From positions 1-5,041 of the forward strand of contig CALCHA010000026.1 in assembly GCA_937901265.1 (NCBI GenBank): a DNA stretch of 5,041 nucleotides, in the 5' to 3' direction. Positions 1-5,041 of the stretch are shown here, in pieces. The stretch comes from an uncultured Phycisphaerales bacterium (GTDB lineage: Bacteria; Planctomycetota; Phycisphaerae; WQYP01). Under the pieces are notes generated by a model that searched no databases, was not told where the DNA came from, and saw only the letters and a list, made by a program, of their open reading frames with translations. The first letter of the stretch is position 1, and each line of letters starts with the position of its first letter. The position numbers and the translations under genes are program-made.

Positions 1-2219
1 AGGCCGGGGCGCTTGCGGTACTCATCGAGCGTACCCTCGACCACCAGATCAGGGACCAGCGTTTCCAGACGCTTTTTGCCGATCGGCAGCAGGTCGATCA
101 TGTGATGCTGCTGCACACAGGCGAGGGCGTTGACCTTGAGCGTCTTCTTGATCGAGACGTTGCCGATGTAGGCGCCGTCGCTGCTGTACTTCAGCTGGTA
201 GGGGTCGCTCCCGACGCCTTCGGCCACGCTTCCCACCCCGTGGCGGCCGTAACCGCCGGCGATGGAAAGGGCGTCCGACGGATGGCCGGGCAGGACATAA
301 ACGGTGGCTTCCATCGGCTTGCGACCGGGGGCGGAGAGCTCGACAACGTCGTCGCTGTCCACGCCAAGTTTGGCAGCGGTGGCGACCGACATGCAGACGG
401 GGTTGTCCCACGCCACGCGGGTCATGGGGTCGGGCAGCTCCATCAGCCAGCCGTTGTTGATGTATCTTCCGTCGAGGGCGCTGCCGGCGCAGATCACCAG
501 CTCGTAGCCGGCGCCGCCGGGCGCGGTCGATGCCGCCTTCTCCACCGCGGCGATCGCATTGGCCGGATTGGCCTGAACGCGTTCGGGTGCCCGCGAGCTG
601 CCCGCAACGATCCCTTGGAAAAGGGCTTGTTTCCAGTTCCATTCGGTGTACTTGCCGGCGAGATAATCCGCCTTGGCCGTCTCGACCACGAGACTCTCGC
701 CGGCGACATCCTGACCGCTCAGCGCGGAGAGGAACTCCGCGGCGCTCTTGCCCCCGAACAGCGGCTCAATCAGCGGCTGCGCCAGCGACACGGTGCCATC
801 AAACGTCCGCACGTCCCCCCACGCTTCCAGATAATGTGCCTGAGGCACATGCCACGCACATTCGCGGCCCGTTTCGTCCTCATACATGCCCAGGTGCACC
901 GAGGGCTTCGCCCGCAACGCCCCGGCGATGTCCAGGTCGCGCGGTGCGGTCAGCACCGGGTTGGCACCCATCACCACGATCATGCTCGCGCTGGCTGCGG
1001 CCTTGGCGAAATCCACAATCTGCTGGTTGGCCGGCGTCCAGGTCCCTTCCGCCCGCGGGTCTTCGGGATCCGCGAAATAGTCCACCGGCGCGTTGATCGC
1101 CGCATTGATGGCCGCCACCGCCGCATGAACTTCCGCCGATTGCCGGGCACCGGCGACGAAAATCGCCTTGCCCGCGTTGGCCTTGACGTCAACGACCACG
1201 GCGTTGATGAAATCCTGCATCCCCTTCTCCATCGCCCCGCCGCCTGCGGCGTTATTCCCCTGCCCCAGCGCCGCCCCGATCGCCCCGACGATTCCCGGAA
1301 TGTGGCTGGGCTTCACCGCCCGGCGATGATCAGCGATCGCCCCGGTGGTGCTAAAGGTGCTTTCCACGACGTAGAGGCGATTCATGGTCGCCGCGGCGGG
1401 GTGCTCGGCATTCTCGTTGTAGAGCTGGCGTCCCGCGGCGAAATCGCGGTTGAATTTGAGCGCCAGCGGATCGCTGATGAACAGGTCCGCGTCGATGGAA
1501 ACAATCACCTGGGCCGCATCCAGCCGCGGAACCGACCGCAGGGGGCGCCCAAAGACGCTTTTCGCTCCCGCCCGCTGGTTGTCGCTGCCGAAGGGCTCCC
1601 ACTCAAACCAGGTCGCGCTGCTGAAGCGTTTCCGCAGAGCAGCGACCGTCGGGGAGCGGCTTGCGTCGGTCAAAAATACCAGCCCCGCGCCCGCCGGCTT
1701 CACATTCGTGTTCACAAAGGAGACAAAGTCGGCCCACTTCTGGTTGACGCGTTTGCTGCCTTCGAGCTTCGTGACGCTCCGCGAGCGGTCTGGGTCATAG
1801 ACCCCCAAAAGCGATGCCTGCAGATAAATGTCCGACCGACCCGCCGTCAGCGGATGCGTCGGATTGCCATCCACCTTGATCGGCCGTCCATCATAGGACA
1901 CCGCCACCAGCCCCATCCCCATCCCGCAAATCTCCGTCGCCGTCGCATAGTGCACCGGCATGCCATCCATGCGGTTCACCGGGCGATGCGCGTAGGGAGC
2001 CAGCGTTTCCGCCGGCCAGCGGCGACAGCTCGCCAACCCCGCCAGCCCCATGGAGGCACCCATGATCTTGAGAAACGCGCGCCGACTCGCCCCAAACCAC
2101 TCTGATGCGTGGGCGGGGAACTCCCGCTCCACGAACTCCCGAAAGCTGGGCTTGTCCGCCAGCTCATCGAGGCTTCGCCAGTACTTCGCCCCCTTCGAAC
2201 CCGTGCCGCGCAGTTCCAT
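1..2219 (-). CDS. actB: Alternative Complex III subunit B (Tat-motif molybdopterin-oxidoreductase-like protein), C-terminus cut off
   Basis: Reading from ATG at 2219 leftwards gives 739 uninterrupted codons and runs off the window edge. The N-terminus (YWRSLDELAD, then REFVEREFP and ASEWFG) precedes an internal twin-arginine motif SRRAFLK at residues 45-51 and a short hydrophobic stretch ending in LASC (62-65). This is the arrangement of the MoCo/4Fe-4S proteins with extended Tat signal, i.e. ActB of Alternative Complex III. Further landmarks are GRPIKVDGNPTHP (about 111-123), YDPDRS (141-146), a molybdopterin-binding-like fold, RYINNGWLMELPDP followed by WDNPV, and near the end QQHHMID (703-709) and LDEYRKRP (730-737). 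No CxxC occurs in the visible part, so there is no N-terminal Fe-S site. In characterised complexes the B1 domain lacks molybdenum and a separate C-terminal ferredoxin-like domain carries the Fe-S clusters; that domain should lie beyond position 1. The protein acts on the outer face of the membrane, passing electrons from quinol towards the ActA hemes. The ATG has a good ribosome binding site and follows actA by 47 bases, suggesting one operon. Family assignment is confident; electron-acceptor details are inferred. Confidence 0.93.
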   Translation of the reverse strand, partial: MELRGTGSKGAKYWRSLDELADKPSFREFVEREFPAHASEWFGASRRAFLKIMGASMGLAGLASCRRWPAETLAPYAHRPVNRMDGMPVHYATATEICGMGMGLVAVSYDGRPIKVDGNPTHPLTAGRSDIYLQASLLGVYDPDRSRSVTKLEGSKRVNQKWADFVSFVNTNVKPAGAGLVFLTDASRSPTVAALRKRFSSATWFEWEPFGSDNQRAGAKSVFGRPLRSVPRLDAAQVIVSIDADLFISDPLALKFNRDFAAGRQLYNENAEHPAAATMNRLYVVESTFSTTGAIADHRRAVKPSHIPGIVGAIGAALGQGNNAAGGGAMEKGMQDFINAVVVDVKANAGKAIFVAGARQSAEVHAAVAAINAAINAPVDYFADPEDPRAEGTWTPANQQIVDFAKAAASASMIVVMGANPVLTAPRDLDIAGALRAKPSVHLGMYEDETGRECAWHVPQAHYLEAWGDVRTFDGTVSLAQPLIEPLFGGKSAAEFLSALSGQDVAGESLVVETAKADYLAGKYTEWNWKQALFQGIVAGSSRAPERVQANPANAIAAVEKAASTAPGGAGYELVICAGSALDGRYINNGWLMELPDPMTRVAWDNPVCMSVATAAKLGVDSDDVVELSAPGRKPMEATVYVLPGHPSDALSIAGGYGRHGVGSVAEGVGSDPYQLKYSSDGAYIGNVSIKKTLKVNALACVQQHHMIDLLPIGKKRLETLVPDLVVEGTLDEYRKRPG

Positions 2220-2224
2220 TCCAA

Positions 2225-2231
2225 CCCCTTC
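2225..2231 (-). promoter_or_regulatory. Ribosome binding site of actB
   Basis: On the minus strand GAAGGGG lies five bases before the ATG at 2219. It is a strong purine-rich Shine-Dalgarno match and fixes the start at MELRGTGS rather than at a later Met. Confidence 0.7.
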
Positions 2232-2258
2232 TGACTTCTCGCTGCTGAGTTCTGAGTT
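2231..2258. repeat. Short heptamer repeat in the actA-actB gap
   Basis: On the plus strand the 7-mers CTGACTT (2231-2237), CTGAGTT (2245-2251) and CTGAGTT (2252-2258) occur in perfect seven-base register, with a diverged unit CTCGCTG between the first two. On the transcribed strand this reads as AACTCAG units. It fills most of the 47-base spacer. It could be a small tandem duplication or a fragment of a dispersed repeat; no function is evident. Confidence 0.5.
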
Positions 2259-2266
2259 CTCTTCGG

Positions 2267-2962
2267 TTATCGATGGCATGTCACACAATCCACATTGGGG
2301 TTGATATGGTACTGCTGCTTCAACTGTTCCCCCAGCTTCCGCTTCGCCGCCGAAATCTCGCTGGCACTCGACGAGTGGCTCACACCCTCAGGCAGCCAGT
2401 CCAGATTCGTGACCTGATCCTTCGGGCGAATCCGTTCGGTGGGATCGCGGTGGCACTGCAGGCACCATGCCATGTTCAACGCTTTGGCCTGATACACCTG
2501 GTCTTCGTGGTTGATCTGCCCGTGGCATTCCACGCAGGACACCCCTGCGTTCACGTGCGCTGAGTGGTTGAAATACACGTAGTCCGGCAAATCGTGAACC
2601 TTGACCCACGGGATCGGCAGCCCGGTCCGATACGATTCAAACACCGGCTTCAGCAATTCGGAATTGGTGCGAATCGACTTGTGGCAGTTCAGACAGGTCT
2701 CCGTCGGCGGGATCGCCGCGAAGCCCGCCTTCTCCACCGTGTTGTGGCAGTAGCGGCAGTCAATCCCCAACTGCCCCACATGCAACGCGTGCGAGTAAGG
2801 CACGGGCTGCACCGGCTGGTAACCGACGATCAGCGTCGTGGGACTCAGGGCGTACGCCACCAGCGTCCCCGCATAAAGCGGAAACACCGTCAGGAACACC
2901 AGAATCCCAAAGGTCAGCCGATTCGACCACTTGGGAAACACGAACAACGGTTTTAATTCCAT
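2267..2962 (-). CDS. actA: Alternative Complex III subunit A, membrane-anchored pentaheme cytochrome c
   Basis: This gene encodes 231 residues starting MELKPLFVFP. A single hydrophobic segment (about residues 17-39) should anchor the N-terminus in the membrane with the rest outside the cytoplasm. Five CxxCH heme c sites are present: CRYCH (69-73), CLNCH (90-94), CVECH (143-147), CLQCH (167-171) and CVTCH (226-230), the last ending one residue before the stop. Extra histidines suited to axial ligation sit in YSHALHVG (56-63) and FNHSAHVN (131-138), the pattern of the class III/cytochrome c7-like family. Five hemes, one N-terminal helix, this length and the actB gene directly downstream match ActA, which relays electrons out of the quinol oxidation site to a soluble cytochrome or an oxidase. 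An in-frame ATG at 3064 would add 34 residues rich in Gly, Arg and Gln with no family resemblance; the start at 2962 places the helix near the N-terminus as usual, so I prefer it. First gene of the presumed act operon, 266 bases after glyS. Confidence 0.93.
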   Translation of the reverse strand: MELKPLFVFPKWSNRLTFGILVFLTVFPLYAGTLVAYALSPTTLIVGYQPVQPVPYSHALHVGQLGIDCRYCHNTVEKAGFAAIPPTETCLNCHKSIRTNSELLKPVFESYRTGLPIPWVKVHDLPDYVYFNHSAHVNAGVSCVECHGQINHEDQVYQAKALNMAWCLQCHRDPTERIRPKDQVTNLDWLPEGVSHSSSASEISAAKRKLGEQLKQQYHINPNVDCVTCHR

Positions 2963-2971
2963 GAATTTGAG

Positions 2972-2976
2972 TCCCT
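2972..2976 (-). promoter_or_regulatory. Weak ribosome binding site of actA
   Basis: On the minus strand AGGGA lies nine bases before the ATG at 2962. It is a modest match, but it supports this start over the upstream in-frame ATG at 3064. Confidence 0.45.
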
Positions 2977-2977
2977 G

Positions 2978-2991
2978 GCGGGCGAGCCCGC
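2978..2991. repeat. GC-rich inverted repeat just upstream of the actA ribosome binding site
   Basis: GCGGGC-GA-GCCCGC is a perfect 6+6 inverted repeat with a two-base centre. In RNA it would fold as five GC pairs closing a four-base loop. It ends one base before the AGGGA of actA, so it could affect ribosome access, or it may be a small dispersed palindrome. It has no U-tract, so it does not look like a terminator. Confidence 0.5.
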
Positions 2992-3071
2992 ACACACTCT
3001 GCCGGCACCCGCGGAATTGCCGCCCGGGCCGACCTCTGCCATCCTGACCCACATCGCCCTTCAAGCTGCTT

Positions 3072-3090
3072 AAAGGTTATTGCGACCTTT
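3072..3090. repeat. Inverted repeat AAAGGT-N7-ACCTTT in the actA leader
   Basis: AAAGGT (3072-3077) and ACCTTT (3085-3090) are perfect inverted arms around TATTGCG. The 19-base dyad lies about 110 bases before the actA start and shares its last base with a CRP-like dyad. It could be an operator half-site pair or a leader hairpin; the sequence does not decide between them. Confidence 0.4.
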
Positions 3091-3105
3091 GTGAAATGTT
3101 GCACA
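3090..3105. promoter_or_regulatory. Candidate CRP/FNR-family binding site before actA
   Basis: TGTGA-AATGTT-GCACA fits nine of ten positions of the classic TGTGA-N6-TCACA dyad, and the symmetry extends by one base pair (TTGTG...CACAA). Its centre is about 135 bases before the actA ATG, in the only control-sized gap of the window. CRP/FNR-type regulators often govern respiratory operons, so the position makes sense. The match is to the E. coli consensus and the host regulator is unknown, so this remains a candidate. Confidence 0.35.
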
Positions 3106-3121
3106 ATGTGGGTCTAAGCGA

Positions 3122-3151
3122 ATCCTAAACCAGCGCCCCACCCCCCGTCAA
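3122..3151 (-). promoter_or_regulatory. Candidate promoter of the actA-actB operon
   Basis: On the minus strand TTGACG (3151-3146) and TAGGAT (3127-3122) are separated by 18 bases. The -35 matches sigma-70 at five of six positions and the -10 at four of six. Transcription would begin near 3115, leaving a leader of about 150 bases and placing the CRP-like dyad just downstream, as for a repressor. Alternatives in the same gap are TTGAAA (3193-3188) with TAAAAA (3171-3166), and a TTTAAG -10 at 3074-3069 that would put the dyad near -36. Which is used cannot be told from sequence. Confidence 0.3.
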
Positions 3152-3179
3152 ACCACTCCGTAAGGTTTTTACCAAGTTT

Positions 3180-3215
3180 GCTGCAAGTTTCAATTTACAC
3201 TGAAAATTCAGCAGC
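3180..3215 (-). terminator. Weak imperfect stem-loop after glyS
   Basis: Thirteen bases past the glyS stop the transcript can pair GCUGC with GCAGC (outer arms) and UGAAUUU with AAAUUGA (one mismatch) around a seven-base loop, with a five-base bulge on one side. No U-tract follows, so intrinsic termination here is doubtful. It is the only foldable element close to the stop. Confidence 0.2.
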
Positions 3216-3228
3216 GCCAGCCACGAAA

Positions 3229-4905
3229 TTATCCGACTTTTTCCGCCAAAAATGCCCGCACCTGGCTTACGTTGATCCGCTCCTGCGCCAGCGTGTCCCG
3301 GTGCCGCACCGTCACCGTCTGGTCCTCCAGCGTCTGCGAATCCACCGTGAAACAATACGGCGTCCCCGCCTCGTCCATCCGCGCATACCGCTTCCCCACG
3401 CTCTGCTTCACATCCAGCTGCACGTTCCACGTCGTCCGCAGGTCCTTGTAAATCTTCTCCGCGATCTCCGGCATCCCATCCTTGTCCACCAGCGGCAACA
3501 CCGCCGCCTTGATCGGCGCCATCCGCGGATGAAACTTCATCACCACCCCGCTCGGCCTCCCCGGATCATCCGTGTACGCCTCGCACAACAACGCCAACGT
3601 CCCCCGATCCGCCCCCGCCGACGGCTCGATCACATGCGGGAAATACTTGCACTTCTCCGCAATCTCCTCCTTGCTCATCCCCCCCGCCGCCAGCAGCTTC
3701 ACCTGCAACTCCTGGTCAAAATACTTCAACTTGTCCCCCAGCCCCGAATGCTGCGCATGCGCCTTCAAATCAAAGTCGGCCCGATGCGCCACCCCCTCCA
3801 GTTCGCCATAGCCCGGATCGGTGAAGGGGAACTTGTACTCAATATCCGAAGTCCCCGCGCCGACCTTGGCATAGTGCGCCAGCTCGTCCTTGTCATGCTC
3901 GCGCAGCTGCAAGTTCGCCGAGGAAAGCCCGATCGACTGCCACCACTTGAACCGCTCATCCCGCCAGAACTTGTACCACTCGTTCGCCGTGTCCGGCCGA
4001 ATGAAAAACTCAATCTCCATCTGCTCAAATTCCCGCGACCGGAACGTGTAATTCCGCGGCGTCACCTCATTCCGAAACGCCTTCCCCACCTGCGCGATCC
4101 CAAACGGCACCTTCACCCGGCTCGTATCCACCACATTCCGAAAATTACAAAAAATGCCTTGGGCGGTCTCCGGCCTCAAATACACCTTGCTCGATTCATC
4201 CTGCACCGCCCCCGCATGACTCTCAAACATCAAATTAAACTGCCGCGGCTCCGTGAGATCGCCACCGCAATTGGGACATGGCGTTATCGGAGGCCCATCG
4301 TATTTAACCGGCGTTGCCAGTCGCCGGACGTTCTCCATAAAGCCGTCGGTTTCCTTGTTCGCAAAGAAATCAAATGCCTCCGCCCCCACCTCCTTAATCC
4401 CACGAACAAAAGCCAATCCAGGCGCAAGCTTCTCTCCGCGTTTCTTAGCCCAATTCACCAACATCTGCGGATTAAACTTGGACTCATTTTCCTCGTACGC
4501 TTTGAAGAGCGATTTCACCCACTCCGCCTCCTTCAGAAGTTCAGGGACATGATCGGACCGAAAGAGCTTCTTGCACTGCCGACACGTCGACATCGGATCG
4601 TTAAACCCCGCCGCATGCCCGCTCGCCACCCACACCTTGGGATTCATAATGATCGTGCAGTCCAACCCCACCATATCCAGCATCTCCCCATCCGCCCCAA
4701 CCCCCGGACACCGCACAATATCCTTCCACCACGCATCCTTCAGATTCCGCTTCAACTCCACCCCCAGCGGCCCGTAATCCCAAAACCCGTTGATCCCCCC
4801 GTAAATCTCCGAACTCTGGAAAATAAACCCCTTCCGCCGGCACAACGCCACCAGCTTGTCCATCTTCGACCCCGTCGCCGCCGGCTGTTTCTGCTGCTCC
4901 GACAT
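3229..4905 (-). CDS. glyS: Glycyl-tRNA synthetase, homodimeric (class II) type
   Basis: The gene encodes 558 residues starting MSEQQKQPAA and charges tRNA-Gly with glycine in the cytoplasm. The class II catalytic core is clear. Motif 1 region is GGINGFWDYGPLG (36-48); a RPETAQGIF block is at 244-252; motif 2 runs from FRNE through FTFR-like YTFRSREFEQ (277-295); motif 3 is EPSAGADRGTLALL (427-440). CxxC pairs at 108-111 and 210-213 look like the split zinc-binding site. The C-terminal anticodon-binding domain covers about 466-558 (AVLPLVDKDG through VRAFLAEKVG). This is the alpha2 enzyme, not the bacterial alpha2-beta2 glyQ/glyS pair; it is longer than many bacterial homodimeric forms (around 460 residues), mostly through about 100 residues between the two CxxC pairs. 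The frame stays open upstream to ATG 5022, but that extension is poorly conserved-looking and the start at 4905 has GAGGAG seven bases before it. No glycine riboswitch or T-box is recognisable upstream. The symbol glyS is used here for the homodimeric enzyme; some databases say glyQS. Confidence 0.96.
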   Translation of the reverse strand: MSEQQKQPAATGSKMDKLVALCRRKGFIFQSSEIYGGINGFWDYGPLGVELKRNLKDAWWKDIVRCPGVGADGEMLDMVGLDCTIIMNPKVWVASGHAAGFNDPMSTCRQCKKLFRSDHVPELLKEAEWVKSLFKAYEENESKFNPQMLVNWAKKRGEKLAPGLAFVRGIKEVGAEAFDFFANKETDGFMENVRRLATPVKYDGPPITPCPNCGGDLTEPRQFNLMFESHAGAVQDESSKVYLRPETAQGIFCNFRNVVDTSRVKVPFGIAQVGKAFRNEVTPRNYTFRSREFEQMEIEFFIRPDTANEWYKFWRDERFKWWQSIGLSSANLQLREHDKDELAHYAKVGAGTSDIEYKFPFTDPGYGELEGVAHRADFDLKAHAQHSGLGDKLKYFDQELQVKLLAAGGMSKEEIAEKCKYFPHVIEPSAGADRGTLALLCEAYTDDPGRPSGVVMKFHPRMAPIKAAVLPLVDKDGMPEIAEKIYKDLRTTWNVQLDVKQSVGKRYARMDEAGTPYCFTVDSQTLEDQTVTVRHRDTLAQERINVSQVRAFLAEKVG

Positions 4906-4912
4906 CACCACA

Positions 4913-4918
4913 CTCCTC
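4913..4918 (-). promoter_or_regulatory. Ribosome binding site of glyS
   Basis: GAGGAG on the minus strand sits seven bases before the ATG at 4905, an optimal Shine-Dalgarno and spacing. It decides for this start over the upstream in-frame ATGs. Confidence 0.75.
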
Positions 4919-4978
4919 ACGCAAATCACGCCTCTCCCACTTAGCATTGGCATTGCCCCAGCGAAGGCGCAGACCCCC

Positions 4979-4984
4979 ACTATA
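4979..4984 (-). promoter_or_regulatory. Candidate -10 element of glyS
   Basis: TATAGT on the minus strand matches the sigma-70 -10 hexamer at five of six positions, 73 bases before the glyS ATG. No convincing -35 lies 16-18 bases upstream; that place holds a GC-rich small inverted repeat (GGCGG 4996-5000 with CCGCC 5008-5012). Plausible but unproven. Confidence 0.35.
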
Positions 4985-5023
4985 CCCACACGCCCGGCGG
5001 CCGGATACCGCCCCGCGAACAAT

Positions 5024-5041
5024 CCCCCCCCCCCCCCCCCC
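5024..5041. other. Terminal poly-C run, probable contig-end artefact
   Basis: The last 18 bases are all C (poly-G on the other strand), directly at the window end and unlike anything else in the window. Poly-G read tails from two-colour sequencing chemistry often produce such contig ends. A genuine homopolymer tract cannot be excluded. Confidence 0.7.

Noticed and set aside
102..2105. 667-codon open frame on the plus strand
   Set aside because: It is in exact codon register antisense to actB. It stays open only because actB avoids TTA, CTA and TCA. Its translation is rich in Arg, His and Pro with no recognisable domain.
2963..3064. 34-residue N-terminal extension of ActA from the ATG at 3064
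   Set aside because: The extension has no membrane or signal character, would bury the anchor helix inside the protein, and the start at 2962 has its own (weak) ribosome binding site.
3200..3211. CTGAAAATTCAG near-palindrome as terminator or operator
   Set aside because: Only five-base arms with a two-base centre and no GC stem or U-tract on its own. It is at most part of the larger imperfect stem-loop listed.
3125..3430. Minus-strand 101-codon frame overlapping the glyS end and the gap
   Set aside because: Out of frame with glyS, Gly/Ala/Asp-rich shadow over the coding part, and no ribosome binding site or known domain.
3178..4944. 588-codon open frame on the plus strand
   Set aside because: Antisense shadow of glyS in the same codon register. 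Low-complexity Arg/His/Pro/Leu composition and no family resemblance, while the minus strand gives an unmistakable GlyRS.
4906..5022. 39-residue N-terminal extension of GlyRS from the ATG at 5022
   Set aside because: The region overlaps the candidate -10 element, does not resemble GlyRS, and the 4905 start has a strong Shine-Dalgarno.
4906..5023. T-box or glycine riboswitch in the glyS leader
   Set aside because: The leader is too short and shows none of the conserved T-box or glycine-aptamer elements.

Overview
The window holds three genes, all on the minus strand: in transcription order (right to left) glyS, actA and actB. There is no visible phage, IS, CRISPR, tRNA or rRNA. GC content looks high throughout, and the codons TTA, CTA and TCA are nearly absent from the genes, which leaves very long antisense shadow frames. 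The gene content and sequence style suggest a bacterium of the Planctomycetota or a related group (Verrucomicrobiota, Acidobacteriota). The main reason is the actA-actB pair, whose ActB carries the long N-terminal extension with an internal Tat motif typical of this lineage of MoCo/4Fe-4S-like proteins. That assignment is inference; no taxonomic marker other than glyS is present.

Right part (about 3229-5041): glyS, a complete homodimeric-type glycyl-tRNA synthetase of 558 residues. It has a good Shine-Dalgarno sequence and a plausible -10 element in its leader. The last 18 bases of the window are pure C, which looks like a contig-end or sequencing artefact.

Middle (2963-3228): a 266-base noncoding gap. 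It probably carries the end of the glyS transcript and the control region of the next operon. It contains candidate sigma-70-type elements, a CRP/FNR-like dyad (TGTGA-N6-GCACA), an overlapping 6+6 inverted repeat, and a GC-rich hairpin just before the actA ribosome binding site.

Left part (1-2962): actA, a complete membrane-anchored pentaheme cytochrome c, is followed 47 bases later by actB. ActB is the large Tat-motif, molybdopterin-oxidoreductase-like subunit and runs off the left edge after 739 codons, before its expected iron-sulfur domain. Together these are the first two genes of an Alternative Complex III (quinol:electron acceptor oxidoreductase) operon. In known operons, actC (NrfD-like quinol-binding membrane subunit) and further act genes, often followed by cytochrome oxidase genes, come next, so these are expected just beyond position 1. 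GlyRS has no functional link to this respiratory complex; the adjacency looks incidental.

Nothing here is a clearly new system. The most useful second looks are the regulatory signals before actA, the Tat-plus-lipobox N-terminus of ActB, and the poly-C end.
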